A DNA stretch of 48,979 nucleotides from Bacteroidota bacterium (GTDB taxonomy: Bacteria; Bacteroidota; Bacteroidia; 2-12-FULL-35-15), in contig JAHEXZ010000032.1 of NCBI GenBank assembly GCA_023251835.1, forward strand, positions 1 to 48,979, given 5' to 3'. Within the stretch, counting starts at the first letter, position 1. The number at the start of each line of letters is the position of its first letter. Below are positions 7,894 through 17,210 of this stretch, one piece after another. The notes under the pieces are model-generated. The model saw only the letters and a program-made list of their open reading frames with translations. It was not told where the DNA came from and did not search any database. Made by a program: the position numbers and the translations under genes.

Positions 7894-9479
7894 AGATTTA
7901 TATCTTTTTCAAGTCCGTATGAAGTGAGTTTATTCTGGTAATAGTATAAAGTTATTAAATCATTACTTATAAATGAATCATTCTGTTCATGTAATATACT
8001 TTCACCATGATAGGAGGTTAGCTGATGTTTGGCATACGAAACAATTATGTCAACAGGCTGTGTAGAAATTACCCTACCTAATTTCAATTCTCCATTATCT
8101 CTTTTCTTAAACAATATTTCCTTTAAAAAGCTTACTGTTTCCAGCAACAATTCTTTTTTACATTCTGCTCCAAAGGTGGATACCAATTTAAATATATTAC
8201 TGAACGGATATTTCTTCTGAAATATTTTGAATAACGCATATGATACCAAATGGGTATCCATAATCACGTTATTTTTTAGAAACGATTTTAATATTTTATT
8301 TCCTAAGATAGAAGTATAAATGCGGTCTCTCTGAAAAGAAAAATCGGGAACACCATCAACCAGAATATATTTATAGATATCAACAGGTCTGGAGTATTTA
8401 TCAATGCTTTGTCCTTCATCATTTACTTCGTTGCCAAATATATCTAAAGGCTCTCCAAAACAAACGGTAATTCTTGAATCTACGTTTACTGTTTTTTTAG
8501 CGAAATCCAGAATGTTTCTTATTTTATTAGAAGAGTCGTTAGGTAAAATAACCTGTCGGCTACCCTCCTCAATTAAATATTCTTCGATTAAGCCGCGAGC
8601 CTCCAAACATAACTCATAATTAATGGTACAGGGTATCACATAAAAGTTTTTCTTTTTACCTTGCTTTGCTTCTTTTATATATGTGGAAAGCCCGCTTCCC
8701 AATAATCCTAATTTCAATTGTTCTTCTATTTTACCACTTCTGCTTCGTGTGCCGCCAGGATAAAAAAGATTGTGATAACCGTATTCCAGACTCACTGAAG
8801 CATAATTTTTAAGCACATCTTTATATAATTCATTCTTTTTTTCCCTGTCTACTTTGTAAGCTCCCAGATTAGTCATCATGTAACTTAAAAAGGGATTGGT
8901 AAACAAATTTAGTCCCGCTCCATATATGAGCGGAGGAAGTCCTGTGAGATATGTAGCATATCCAATAACAATACTATCGAAATTACTCTGATGAGTAGGA
9001 GTTACAATTAAAGTTCCGGTTTTACTAAGTTTTAGTATTTTATCAACCGGCCCTATAATGCTAATGTTTTCATTAACTTTTTCTTTTCCTTTTTTTGAAA
9101 AGAGTTTCCAGAAAGGTTCATTTACAAGTATTGCTTTCAGTAAATAAGGCACTATTCCGGTAGTAAAATTATATACCCTTGTACTATATCCTCCTGCAAT
9201 TTCTGTTGCATAATTCTGAATAATCTCTTTTAGTATCTCCTCCTTTTCTAATGGCCCGGCAGAATAAAAACGTTTTTCTGTTTTTGTCCAGAAAGCAATG
9301 TCTATTCTTACATTTTTTGTGCGTTTTTTATTTTTTAGTCGTTTTTTTTCAAGATAGATAGTATCATGAATGATATTATCAATTGTAAGGTCACTGGTTC
9401 TCCTACAATAGGCTTTCTGGTCTTCTAACGTTTGTTCAGTTACTAATTCTATTGCTTTATTTCTGTCTTCTCTTTTCAT
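7872..9479 (-). CDS. PlsB-like glycerol-3-phosphate / lysophosphatidate acyltransferase family protein
   Basis: A 535-residue PlsC-domain acyltransferase. The catalytic HX4D motif is present as TPTHQSNFDSIVIG (about residue 165), and the second block FYPGGTRSRSGKIEEQLKLGLLG (about residue 240) is the glycerol-phosphate-binding region. The long regions either side of the acyltransferase core and the overall size favour a PlsB-like membrane-associated acyltransferase rather than a 240-residue PlsC. It overlaps the start of gpsA by 22 bp. The adjacency supports glycerol-3-phosphate as acyl acceptor, but the acceptor is inferred and a 1-acyl-glycerol-3-phosphate substrate remains possible. Upstream lies a decayed miniature element. 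Confidence 0.82.
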   Translation of the reverse strand: MKREDRNKAIELVTEQTLEDQKAYCRRTSDLTIDNIIHDTIYLEKKRLKNKKRTKNVRIDIAFWTKTEKRFYSAGPLEKEEILKEIIQNYATEIAGGYSTRVYNFTTGIVPYLLKAILVNEPFWKLFSKKGKEKVNENISIIGPVDKILKLSKTGTLIVTPTHQSNFDSIVIGYATYLTGLPPLIYGAGLNLFTNPFLSYMMTNLGAYKVDREKKNELYKDVLKNYASVSLEYGYHNLFYPGGTRSRSGKIEEQLKLGLLGSGLSTYIKEAKQGKKKNFYVIPCTINYELCLEARGLIEEYLIEEGSRQVILPNDSSNKIRNILDFAKKTVNVDSRITVCFGEPLDIFGNEVNDEGQSIDKYSRPVDIYKYILVDGVPDFSFQRDRIYTSILGNKILKSFLKNNVIMDTHLVSYALFKIFQKKYPFSNIFKLVSTFGAECKKELLLETVSFLKEILFKKRDNGELKLGRVISTQPVDIIVSYAKHQLTSYHGESILHEQNDSFISNDLITLYYYQNKLTSYGLEKDINLWLQTKL

Positions 9480-9515
9480 TGATTATAGGGGCAATTCAAA
9501 TTAAGAGTTTGATTA

Positions 9516-9760
9516 ACTGCTGTTACACAAAAGCTTATATCTAATTTGTGTAGTCTCAATATTTTTCTATCTGTCATTCGATACCCGCTTTTTTAGCGGG
9601 GAGAGAAATCTTGTTTCTTAATAGCAAGATGCTTAGCTTCGCTCTGCATGACATTTATAACGATAGGTCTTTGAGACAGTGCTTTTTATATTAATTCCTC
9701 TTGTTCGTTTATAAGAATTAATTCTGCCATTTTAAATCTTTTTCTTTGCTTAACATCAGC
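9516..9760 (-). mobile_element. Miniature inverted-repeat element, copy 3 (decayed, inverted)
   Basis: This 245-bp element occupies most of the 327-bp spacer between the acyltransferase and DUF5686 genes; I see no gene there. Read on the minus strand it aligns with the elements at 14751 and 33612. Its ends are ACTGCTGTTACACAAA (9516) and TTTGCTTAACATCAGC (ending 9760), degraded forms of ACTSATGTTACGCAAA. It keeps blocks such as TTATATCTAATT, CTGTCAT...CGAT...CCCGC and GAGAAATCTTG. TA flanks both ends (9514-9515 and 9761-9762). Confidence 0.75.
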
Positions 9761-9806
9761 TAATAAAAGTAAACAATTATAATTTCATACTATGAATTTT
9801 TAATAA

Positions 9807-12467
9807 CTAATACCTCCATTCATTTCTGACCCTGTCATAAACGTCAATGGAGATTCTGAATCCGGAACTAAACGGATAACTATTTGTTTTACCTTCAACA
9901 AAATAAAATCCTAAACGGAACATTTCCTTGAATATCCGGATATTTTTCTCCAAGCCTGCGTATGCTTCAAAATATATTAAATTATTTTCATCTGACACCA
10001 AAAATCCACCACCTGCCGATTCAGTTATTTTTAAATATTTCATATAAGGAATTTTATTTATCAATGCTCCATTAAAACGATGAAAATAATGACCCGCGTA
10101 AAAACGGTCAAGTGTAACATAACTTTTTTCCAATGATTGAAAAGAAGATAAAGGATTGGCAAAGAAAGGGAAACCCACACGTGGCTGGTATTTGTAATCT
10201 ATTTGTTTTACAACAGATGTATTATAAAATTTACCGGTGTAAAATCTTATTTTAGAAATACCAAAAAATTGAAAATCTATATCTTTAGAAATAGAATATT
10301 CCAAATAATCAAAATTAACAGCACTTTTGAAAACACCAGGAATACCTTTACGATAGCTTACTGTAAAAGTTGGGTACTTTGATCCCAGAACAATTTTTTG
10401 ATACGGTTCACGAATGTATTTTTGAGCAGGCGTATAACTGATATAATTGGTAATATAAAATGCATCATAATAATCAAAAACAATGGGATGTGTTTTAGCA
10501 TTATCGAAAAGTAAATTTGTTAAACTGTCATTTTTGATGTGGCTTATTGATTTACGTGTGGAGTATTCTACTTTAGCTCCCCAGTATAATCCATTAAATA
10601 ATTCTGTGCTATGATTAACCGCCAGATGTTCATTTAAGTAATAGTTTGACGTTCTGAAAAAAGCTGTCCAGGTATCACTTGCATTTACCACATCATAACT
10701 TTTTCCGGCATCAATTCCTATAAACGAGCGTTTGAACGGATTATACAAACCTGAAGCCGAAACGATGCCATTTAAATCACGATTTAATATTCCATAACTG
10801 GGATTGACAGATACAAGTAATGTTTTTTTGTTGCTAAATTTTTTATCAGCACCAAAACCATAGTTTATTCTGGCTCCACCCACTCCTATGGGTTGATAAC
10901 ATGTCCAAAGCGGATTAAAGAAAAAACGCAACTCCTTTTCACGGTTATAATGTGTTTGCCCTAATAATGCTATTTTAAAAAGTGTTACTTTATTTTCTTC
11001 TTTATCAATAGAATCTAAATATGTTTTTGATTCATGAGCAATTTTTATACTGTCTTCAATACGGATAAATTTTAACTCTTTTTCTGTTAATGGCTCCTTT
11101 CTCACCTGTTGCCAAAAGGTAGTATCCTTTGTGTAGGCTTCTTCCAGTGTACTGCTCACTTCATTTTTAAAAAACTTTTTGTCAAAACCTTTTTCATACT
11201 TAAAATTTTCATAATACACACTTGTTCGTCCCTGCGAACCTTTTTTCTTTCCACCAATTTTATAATCAAAAGCTATTTTATTAATTCGATACATGGTGTC
11301 ATCCTGTGGAACAAACTCTGCTTCCATTGTAAAAGAGGTATATTCTGACAGCTGGTATTTGGGGAAGCTGAATTTAAAGCTCTTCAGGCAAAATAAAGAA
11401 TCAATAATCTCCATCTCTCCCGAAACCAATGAATTGGCAAATACGTTGGGTTCTATTTTTATACGATAAATTCGCTTACTATCTTCCATAAACACTTTTA
11501 ATGTTTTGTATTTATACATAAGTAATCCCGAAGTGCTGAGAGGCGACTGAACAGGCATTTGGGAAACGGAAGGACAATAAACAGCATTCTGATAAAAATT
11601 AAATTCTCCTTCTGTAGCACTTAAATAAAAGAGTCCTGAAATATCGCCACGGATTTCATAGCCAATACGTTCTTCTTTTAATTTATTTGGATGTTCGAAA
11701 CTTTTTTTAATAACAATTTCAGCCATGTTTAATTTATCATAAGCCAGGAGAGCTTCCGTTGCTGTTTTAATACTGTCCTGAACCACTTTTTTGTTTTTTT
11801 CTGCAATCCTTATCGAATCTTTATGAGTTAATGTTCTTCTACTCCACCAAAGACTATCCCTGGCAAATATTTTATGCTTCTTAGAAACTTTTAAAGAATC
11901 TGAGTATCTGGTATTTTTATCCGACTGGAGACTGTCACTTGATAGAGGTATTTTATTTTCCACCTTTTTTAAGGAATCGTTATATTTCTCTACCCTTTTC
12001 AGGCTGTCTTTTTTTGATACATAATTATTATCGCTTTCTACAGCTTTTATATACAAATCACATTGATAGCTTGTTTGTATATATTTACTTTTATTTTTAA
12101 TAACCTGCTGCACGATATGTCTGGATGGATCAGTATATTTAGCACTAACTTCCACTTCATTTAACAGGAACTGATTCTCCACTAAAATAACATTCAACGC
12201 AACATTTTCATTTTTTACAATTACATCCTGTTTATAGGTTTCATATCCAAGGCAGGTAAAGATAAGTGTGTGTTTTCCATTTGCAAGCATAAGTTTAAAC
12301 TCACCGGCTTCATTGGTAATATCATTATTTAACTGGTCCTGTACATTTACAGCAACAAAGGGAACTGCTTCAATAGAAAGCCCTGTTACCTTTCCTTTTA
12401 CCACATACAACTGAGCCTTTGTTTGAAAGGAAATGAGAATAATAAATAGTGTAAATAGTTTATTCAT
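9807..12467 (-). CDS. CarboxypepD_reg-like / DUF5686 outer-membrane protein
   Basis: A large envelope protein. I prefer the ATG at 12467, which puts a typical signal peptide (MNKLFTLFIILISFQTKAQ) at the N-terminus; an in-frame ATG at 12512 would add 15 residues before it. After the signal comes a carboxypeptidase-regulatory-like beta-sandwich (about 20-105: YVVKGKVTG, ITNEAGEFKLML, TLIFTCLGYETY), as found at the N-terminus of many outer-membrane proteins of this phylum. The rest matches DUF5686, including the KYIQTSYQCDLYIKA block and a C-terminal half rich in amphipathic strands ending in an aromatic residue (RVRNEWRY), consistent with a beta-barrel. About residues 135-230 hold a hydrophilic insertion with repeated DSLK-type motifs. 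Substrate or partner is unknown. Confidence 0.82.
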   Translation of the reverse strand: MNKLFTLFIILISFQTKAQLYVVKGKVTGLSIEAVPFVAVNVQDQLNNDITNEAGEFKLMLANGKHTLIFTCLGYETYKQDVIVKNENVALNVILVENQFLLNEVEVSAKYTDPSRHIVQQVIKNKSKYIQTSYQCDLYIKAVESDNNYVSKKDSLKRVEKYNDSLKKVENKIPLSSDSLQSDKNTRYSDSLKVSKKHKIFARDSLWWSRRTLTHKDSIRIAEKNKKVVQDSIKTATEALLAYDKLNMAEIVIKKSFEHPNKLKEERIGYEIRGDISGLFYLSATEGEFNFYQNAVYCPSVSQMPVQSPLSTSGLLMYKYKTLKVFMEDSKRIYRIKIEPNVFANSLVSGEMEIIDSLFCLKSFKFSFPKYQLSEYTSFTMEAEFVPQDDTMYRINKIAFDYKIGGKKKGSQGRTSVYYENFKYEKGFDKKFFKNEVSSTLEEAYTKDTTFWQQVRKEPLTEKELKFIRIEDSIKIAHESKTYLDSIDKEENKVTLFKIALLGQTHYNREKELRFFFNPLWTCYQPIGVGGARINYGFGADKKFSNKKTLLVSVNPSYGILNRDLNGIVSASGLYNPFKRSFIGIDAGKSYDVVNASDTWTAFFRTSNYYLNEHLAVNHSTELFNGLYWGAKVEYSTRKSISHIKNDSLTNLLFDNAKTHPIVFDYYDAFYITNYISYTPAQKYIREPYQKIVLGSKYPTFTVSYRKGIPGVFKSAVNFDYLEYSISKDIDFQFFGISKIRFYTGKFYNTSVVKQIDYKYQPRVGFPFFANPLSSFQSLEKSYVTLDRFYAGHYFHRFNGALINKIPYMKYLKITESAGGGFLVSDENNLIYFEAYAGLEKNIRIFKEMFRLGFYFVEGKTNSYPFSSGFRISIDVYDRVRNEWRY

Positions 12468-12567
12468 CAACAAATTAACAGGTATTCCATAATTATTTAC
12501 TGTATTAAACAAAAAAGGTTAAATGAATATAATTTCAAATAACCTTTTCCTAAACCAATTATGCGTC

Positions 12568-13344
12568 TTAAACAATTCTCTTTAACAATCTTAGCCGATG
12601 AGAATAATTTTTTTTATCAGTATTAAAAATGCCCTGGTGGTCAAAACCATCAATACGTACTTTACCTGACGCATGAATGATTTTGTTGTCATCCATTATA
12701 ATGCCTACATGAATAATCTTTCCTTCTTCATTGTCAAAGAATGCTAAGTCACCCGGTTCAGCTTCTTCAACAAAACTTAATATTTCTCCCTGCTCTGCCT
12801 GCTGGTAAGCATCACGCTTTAGTTTTATTCCGTTTAACTTATATACTATCTGCGTAAACCCGGAACAATCAATACCAAAAGGTGTTTTTCCTCCCCATAA
12901 ATAAGGAGCATTCAGGTACATCATTGCTGTTTCAAGTATGCCCGTTTTAGCAAATGGCAGGTATCCCTTTATATATTCCCCTTCGTATGTATAACTTTGG
13001 TTTTCTATAACACACTCTTTACTGTCAAAATTAGGAAGTATGCTACCCATGACTATTGGAAAATGCATGGACGTTTTGTCATCTTTTATTATCTGTACAA
13101 GATCAGTGCTGTAATACTCCTCTGTAGAACCGAGTATATCAAAAGTATGTTGCTCAATTGGCAGAAATTGTTTTTTATCAATCCAACCCTCATAATCATC
13201 ATACTCAATTTTAATATGTAACCAGTTATCCTGCCTGCCAAGGATACGGAAATGCTCACCAAATAATAGCTGAGTGACCATTTCGCTCCTGTCAGAAGGT
13301 TCTTTTCGGCAAGGGACAATACTTATGTTACAGATTCCGTACAT
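12568..13344 (-). CDS. NlpC/P60 (C40) peptidase with SH3-like domain
   Basis: A probable cell-wall hydrolase of the NlpC/P60 family, which cleaves peptide bonds in peptidoglycan stem peptides. Residues about 1-65 form a bacterial SH3-like domain (LLFGEHFRILGRQDNWLHIKI, GWIDKKQF). A linker of about 70 residues precedes the catalytic domain (about 135-250). The catalytic triad is visible: Cys160 in GIDCSGFTQ, His212 in IHVGIIMDD and His224 in IHASG. PYLWGGKTPFG before the cysteine is also typical. No signal peptide is evident with this start, so how it reaches the cell wall is unclear. It follows the thiolase gene on the same strand, separated by a strong hairpin. Confidence 0.9.
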   Translation of the reverse strand: MYGICNISIVPCRKEPSDRSEMVTQLLFGEHFRILGRQDNWLHIKIEYDDYEGWIDKKQFLPIEQHTFDILGSTEEYYSTDLVQIIKDDKTSMHFPIVMGSILPNFDSKECVIENQSYTYEGEYIKGYLPFAKTGILETAMMYLNAPYLWGGKTPFGIDCSGFTQIVYKLNGIKLKRDAYQQAEQGEILSFVEEAEPGDLAFFDNEEGKIIHVGIIMDDNKIIHASGKVRIDGFDHQGIFNTDKKNYSHRLRLLKRIV

Positions 13345-13355
13345 GTTTTAGTATT

Positions 13356-13403
13356 AAGTATTAAGTACAATGCATCGACACTTTAACATTGTACTTAATA
13401 CTT
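13356..13403 (-). terminator. Perfect 17-bp inverted repeat after the thiolase gene
   Basis: AAGTATTAAGTACAATG at 13356-13372 is exactly complementary to CATTGTACTTAATACTT at 13387-13403, with a 14-base loop. It lies between the thiolase stop (13420) and the NlpC/P60 start (13344). It is A+T rich without a classic U tract, so a terminator role is plausible but not certain; it may be a dispersed palindrome. Confidence 0.5.
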
Positions 13404-13419
13404 CGTACATTGTATTTTC

Positions 13420-14598
13420 TTAAACAAGCTCCACCACAACAGCCGATGCTCCGCCACCACCATTACAAATACCTGCGGCACCTATCTTTGCTTTGTTTTG
13501 TTTCAATACGTTTATTAAGGTTACAATTATTCTGGCACCTGAGCAGCCTAACGGGTGCCCCAGTGAAACAGCGCCTCCGTTGACATTTACTCTTTCCGGG
13601 TTCAGGTTTAACAACTGTATATTAACCAAACCGACAACAGAAAATGCTTCATTTAACTCAAAATAATCTATATCTTCTGTTTTTAAACCTGCTTTTTCAA
13701 TTGCCTTTTTTAAAGCAGCAGCAGTGGCGGTTGTAAACCATTCCGGAGCATGTTCAGCATCCGCATAGGAACGAAGAATAGCAATAGGTTTAAGCCCCAA
13801 CTGTTGAGCCTTTTCTTTGCTCATTAGTACCAAAGCAGCAGCTCCATCATTCATTGTTGATGCATTTGCTGCCGTAACAGTACCATCTTTTATAAATGCA
13901 GGTTTTAATTCCGGTATTTTATCAAACTTTACATTTTTATATTCTTCATCTTCTTTGCAAAGAACAGGCTCACCTTTACGTTGAGGAATTTCAACGGGCA
14001 CAATTTCATCATTAAACCTGCCCGCAGCCCAGGCAGCCTGAGAACGTTTGTAAGATTGAATTGCAAAAGCATCCTGAGCCTCGCGTGAAAATTTATATTC
14101 TTTTGCACACAGTTCAGCAGCATTGCCCATTGGATAATTGTGATAACAGTCTGTCAATCCATCCTTTGCCAACCCATCAATCATTGACACGTTGCCATAT
14201 TTATTTCCCCAACGCATATTTTCAGAATAAAAAGGCACCTGACTCATGTTTTCCATTCCACCGGCTACTACTACATCAGCATCGCCACATAAAATACTTT
14301 GTGCGCCAATCATCACAGATTTCATTCCTGATGCGCATACTTTATTAATTGTTGTACACAACACACTATCTGGCAAACCAGCATATTTAGAGGCTTGGCG
14401 TGCAGGTGCCTGCCCAAGATTAGCCTGCAATACACTACCCATATATACTTCCTGAACTTCTTTGCCATCAAGCCCTGCTTTTGTCAATGCTCCTTTGATT
14501 GCGGCTGCTGCTAACTTTGGTGCCGGTATGCCTGAAAGTGCTCCACCAAAACTTCCTATTGGTGTACGAACTGCCGATACGATATATACTTCTTTCAT
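13420..14598 (-). CDS. Acetyl-CoA C-acyltransferase (thiolase)
   Basis: A cytoplasmic thiolase that condenses two acetyl-CoA molecules or cleaves 3-ketoacyl-CoA. From the preferred ATG at 14598 (MKEVYIVSAVRTPIGSFGG) it has 392 residues, the usual length. A start at 14640 would add 14 residues not found in the family. The nucleophile is Cys88 in INKVCASGMKS. The other active-site blocks are NEAFSVV, GHPLGCSGARI (His and second Cys) and the glycine-rich end ICNGGGGASA. The short substrate loop favours an acetoacetyl-CoA thiolase (AtoB/PhaA type), but the neighbours give no pathway, so chain-length specificity is uncertain. A miniature element lies about 150 bp upstream. Confidence 0.93.
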   Translation of the reverse strand: MKEVYIVSAVRTPIGSFGGALSGIPAPKLAAAAIKGALTKAGLDGKEVQEVYMGSVLQANLGQAPARQASKYAGLPDSVLCTTINKVCASGMKSVMIGAQSILCGDADVVVAGGMENMSQVPFYSENMRWGNKYGNVSMIDGLAKDGLTDCYHNYPMGNAAELCAKEYKFSREAQDAFAIQSYKRSQAAWAAGRFNDEIVPVEIPQRKGEPVLCKEDEEYKNVKFDKIPELKPAFIKDGTVTAANASTMNDGAAALVLMSKEKAQQLGLKPIAILRSYADAEHAPEWFTTATAAALKKAIEKAGLKTEDIDYFELNEAFSVVGLVNIQLLNLNPERVNVNGGAVSLGHPLGCSGARIIVTLINVLKQNKAKIGAAGICNGGGGASAVVVELV

Positions 14599-14750
14599 TA
14601 TTTTATTGTTTATCTTGTTTATATAAAAAATAGTGCTCAAATTTAGTCTTATTCATAGATTTTGCATTGATTTTTTTATTTAATTTTTGTTATAAATTGT
14701 TTGAAATATCATAAAATTTGCCGATAAAAGCTATATAGTTTATCTTAATA

Positions 14751-15035
14751 ACTCATGTTACGCAAAGGAAAAGATTTAAAAATGATAGACTTTTATACTT
14801 GTAATGGACAAGAGAATTGAAAGAGAGAAGGGTAATTTTCTCAAAAAGACAATAAAAATGACTGCTTTAAAAAATTCATAATCACTACCATTGTCATTTC
14901 GAATCCTGCTGAAAGCAGGAAGAGAAATCTTTGCAATTGATTGACAAGATTTCTCTCCCGCATTTGCGGGATCGAAATGACAGGTGGAAATATCGAGATA
15001 TTCTGAATTAGATATAAATTTTGCGTAACATCAGT
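14751..15035 (+). mobile_element. Miniature inverted-repeat element, copy 1
   Basis: This 285-bp element fills most of the spacer between the thiolase and pgpH genes. Its ends are ACTCATGTTACGCAAA (14751-14766) and TTTGCGTAACATCAGT (15020-15035), inverted repeats with one mismatch. It is flanked by TA on both sides (14749-14750, 15036-15037); the longer direct repeat TAATA also fits. Inside is a second inverted repeat, TGTCATTTCGA...TCGAAATGACA, with small hairpins CCTGCTGAAAGCAGG and CCCGCATTTGCGGG. It has no credible coding capacity and is nearly identical to the copy at 33612-33887. The rest of 14599-15141 is A+T-rich with nothing I can name. Confidence 0.88.
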
Positions 15036-15141
15036 TAATAACTGAAATAAATCCAATTGTTGATACCTCCATATGCAAATCCATAGTTAAAGAGGCAGAC
15101 AGAACTAAATAATTTTTAATTTCGTACTTAAAATAATCTCT

Positions 15142-17208
15142 GTGAAAAAAATTATCTCATTTATTCGCCATGGGCACCCTGAAATTTATAAAGGGCTACT
15201 TCTTATTGCTGCAATAGCCATTATTGTATATATATTTCCTAAACAGGGAAAATTCAAGTATGAATTTCAAAGTCTCAAAGGAAAACCCTGGTATCACGAA
15301 GATCTTATTGCCCCGTTTGATTTTGCTATCAAAAAATCACCGGAAGAATTAGCCGCTGAGAAAGCTGATATTATTAAAAATTCCAAACCCTACTTCAAAT
15401 ACAATTATAGTATTGTAAATGAACGCAAATCACAACTGCTTAAAGATTTTAGTGATAAGTGGGACGATAAGAAAAATAAAAAAGCAAGAGAAAAAACAAT
15501 GACTTTTGCAAAAAAAGTCATTGATTCTATATACAACAAGGGAATCATTGAACAAACCGATATTATTGAAAACAAACCTGGCGATTATTCTATATATGTA
15601 TTGTACAATAATGTTGCAGAAGATCATGAATTAAGGGGTTTTCACACAATTACATCTGCTTATGAATATATGCAGGAGCAACTAAAACGTAATGAAAATT
15701 TAGTAGATATAAACTTTATTTCGCCACTGCTTGAGAATGCAATAGCTCATTCACTCTCCTATGATAAAGCCACAACCGACAAGGTTTTGAAACAGGCTCT
15801 TGATGATATATCTCCTTCCCGTGATATTATTTTAAAAGATCAAAGCATTATTTCAAAGGGGGAAATTATTGATGCTGAAAAATACCAACTGTTACAATCA
15901 TTAAAATGGGAGTATGAGGAACAGGCTGGCGGTACAGGAAGCTATCTTTTTATTCTGATAGGACAAACTTTAATTGTAACGTTATGCCTGGCAGTATTAA
16001 TAACATTTCTTGCCGTTTTCCGAAACGATATTTTTTTAGATAATGCCAAAATTAATTTCATATTGATATTAATTATACTGCAGGTATTGATGACCAGGTT
16101 AGCAGTAGATAGCCAGTCATTCAGCATTTATCTTTTGCCGTTTTGCGTGCTTCCTATCATTGTAAGAGTGTTTTATGATACGCGAATAGCATTATTCGTA
16201 CACTTAATAACTATTCTTATAGTGTCATTTATGGCACCGAATCGTTTTGAATTTGCCTTTATGCAGCTACTTAGCGGCATGATTGCTATTTTCAGCTTTG
16301 TAAATATGTATAACCGTTCACAGATATTTATCTCTGCTGCGTTTATCTTTTTAACATATAGTATTGCCTACATAGGAATTACCATTATTCAGGAAGGTGG
16401 TACAGATGTACTTACCTGGTATGATTTTGCCTGGTTTGGTGTCAGTGCTTTACTTACCCTCTTTTCGTATCCTTTAATCTTTCTTTTCGAAAAAATATTT
16501 GGATTTATATCCGATGTTTCATTGCTTGAATTATCAGACACTAACGGAAAATTGCTGCGCGAGCTGGCATCAGGGGCTCCTGGAACATTCCAACATTCAT
16601 TACAGGTAGCTAACCTTGCTGAGGAAGCCATTTATTCAATTGGCGGAAATGCACTTCTGGCAAGGACAGGAGCGTTATACCACGATATTGGAAAAATGGA
16701 AATGCCAATGTATTTTATAGAAAACCAGGCCAATGGTGTAAACCCACATGAGGATATGAACTTTGATGAAAGTGCGGCAATTATTATAGGACATGTTATT
16801 AAAGGAGTTGAAATTGCCAAGAAAAATAATCTTCCAGAACAGATCATTGACTTTATACGTACCCATCATGGTACAACAATTACTACTTATTTTTACCGCT
16901 CCTTTCAAAATGCTTTCCCTGAAGAACAGGTAGATATTGAAAAATTCAGATACCCCGGGCCCATTCCTTTTTCTAAAGAAACTGCTGTATTAATGATGGC
17001 TGACTCCGTAGAAGCTGCATCAAGGAGTTTGAAAAAGTATGATGCCGAAAGCATTGACAATCTTGTTGAAATGGTTATAAACAAACAAATTGAACAAAGC
17101 CAATTTATAAATGCCGATATTACATTTAAAGATATAAATAAACTAAAGAAAATATTCAAGAAAAAACTTATGAATATTTACCATCTGAGGGTAGAGTATC
17201 CTCGTTAA
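15142..17208 (+). CDS. pgpH: 7TM-HD family phosphodiesterase (PgpH-type)
   Basis: A membrane protein with an extracytoplasmic sensor and a cytoplasmic HD phosphohydrolase; characterised family members hydrolyse cyclic di-AMP. One N-terminal membrane segment (about 20-36) is followed by an about 230-residue extracytoplasmic domain, then about seven membrane segments (about 270-455). The HD domain (about 480-660) has the metal ligands His485 (FQHSLQVANL), His514-Asp515 (LYHDIGKM), His in IIGHVIKG and the THHGTT pair, and ADSVEAASRSL. The start is GTG: no in-frame ATG lies between it and the upstream TAA at 15106-15108. The c-di-AMP substrate is inferred from the family. It converges with the dehydrogenase gene, leaving 2 bp between stops. 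Confidence 0.9.
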   Translation: MKKIISFIRHGHPEIYKGLLLIAAIAIIVYIFPKQGKFKYEFQSLKGKPWYHEDLIAPFDFAIKKSPEELAAEKADIIKNSKPYFKYNYSIVNERKSQLLKDFSDKWDDKKNKKAREKTMTFAKKVIDSIYNKGIIEQTDIIENKPGDYSIYVLYNNVAEDHELRGFHTITSAYEYMQEQLKRNENLVDINFISPLLENAIAHSLSYDKATTDKVLKQALDDISPSRDIILKDQSIISKGEIIDAEKYQLLQSLKWEYEEQAGGTGSYLFILIGQTLIVTLCLAVLITFLAVFRNDIFLDNAKINFILILIILQVLMTRLAVDSQSFSIYLLPFCVLPIIVRVFYDTRIALFVHLITILIVSFMAPNRFEFAFMQLLSGMIAIFSFVNMYNRSQIFISAAFIFLTYSIAYIGITIIQEGGTDVLTWYDFAWFGVSALLTLFSYPLIFLFEKIFGFISDVSLLELSDTNGKLLRELASGAPGTFQHSLQVANLAEEAIYSIGGNALLARTGALYHDIGKMEMPMYFIENQANGVNPHEDMNFDESAAIIIGHVIKGVEIAKKNNLPEQIIDFIRTHHGTTITTYFYRSFQNAFPEEQVDIEKFRYPGPIPFSKETAVLMMADSVEAASRSLKKYDAESIDNLVEMVINKQIEQSQFINADITFKDINKLKKIFKKKLMNIYHLRVEYPR

Positions 17209-17210
17209 AC

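Noticed and set aside
14841-15056. Open frame of 71 codons on the minus strand, with a similar 67-codon frame at 33702-33905
   Set aside because: Both lie across the miniature elements and their similarity is explained by element identity; frames shift between copies and the composition is not protein-like.
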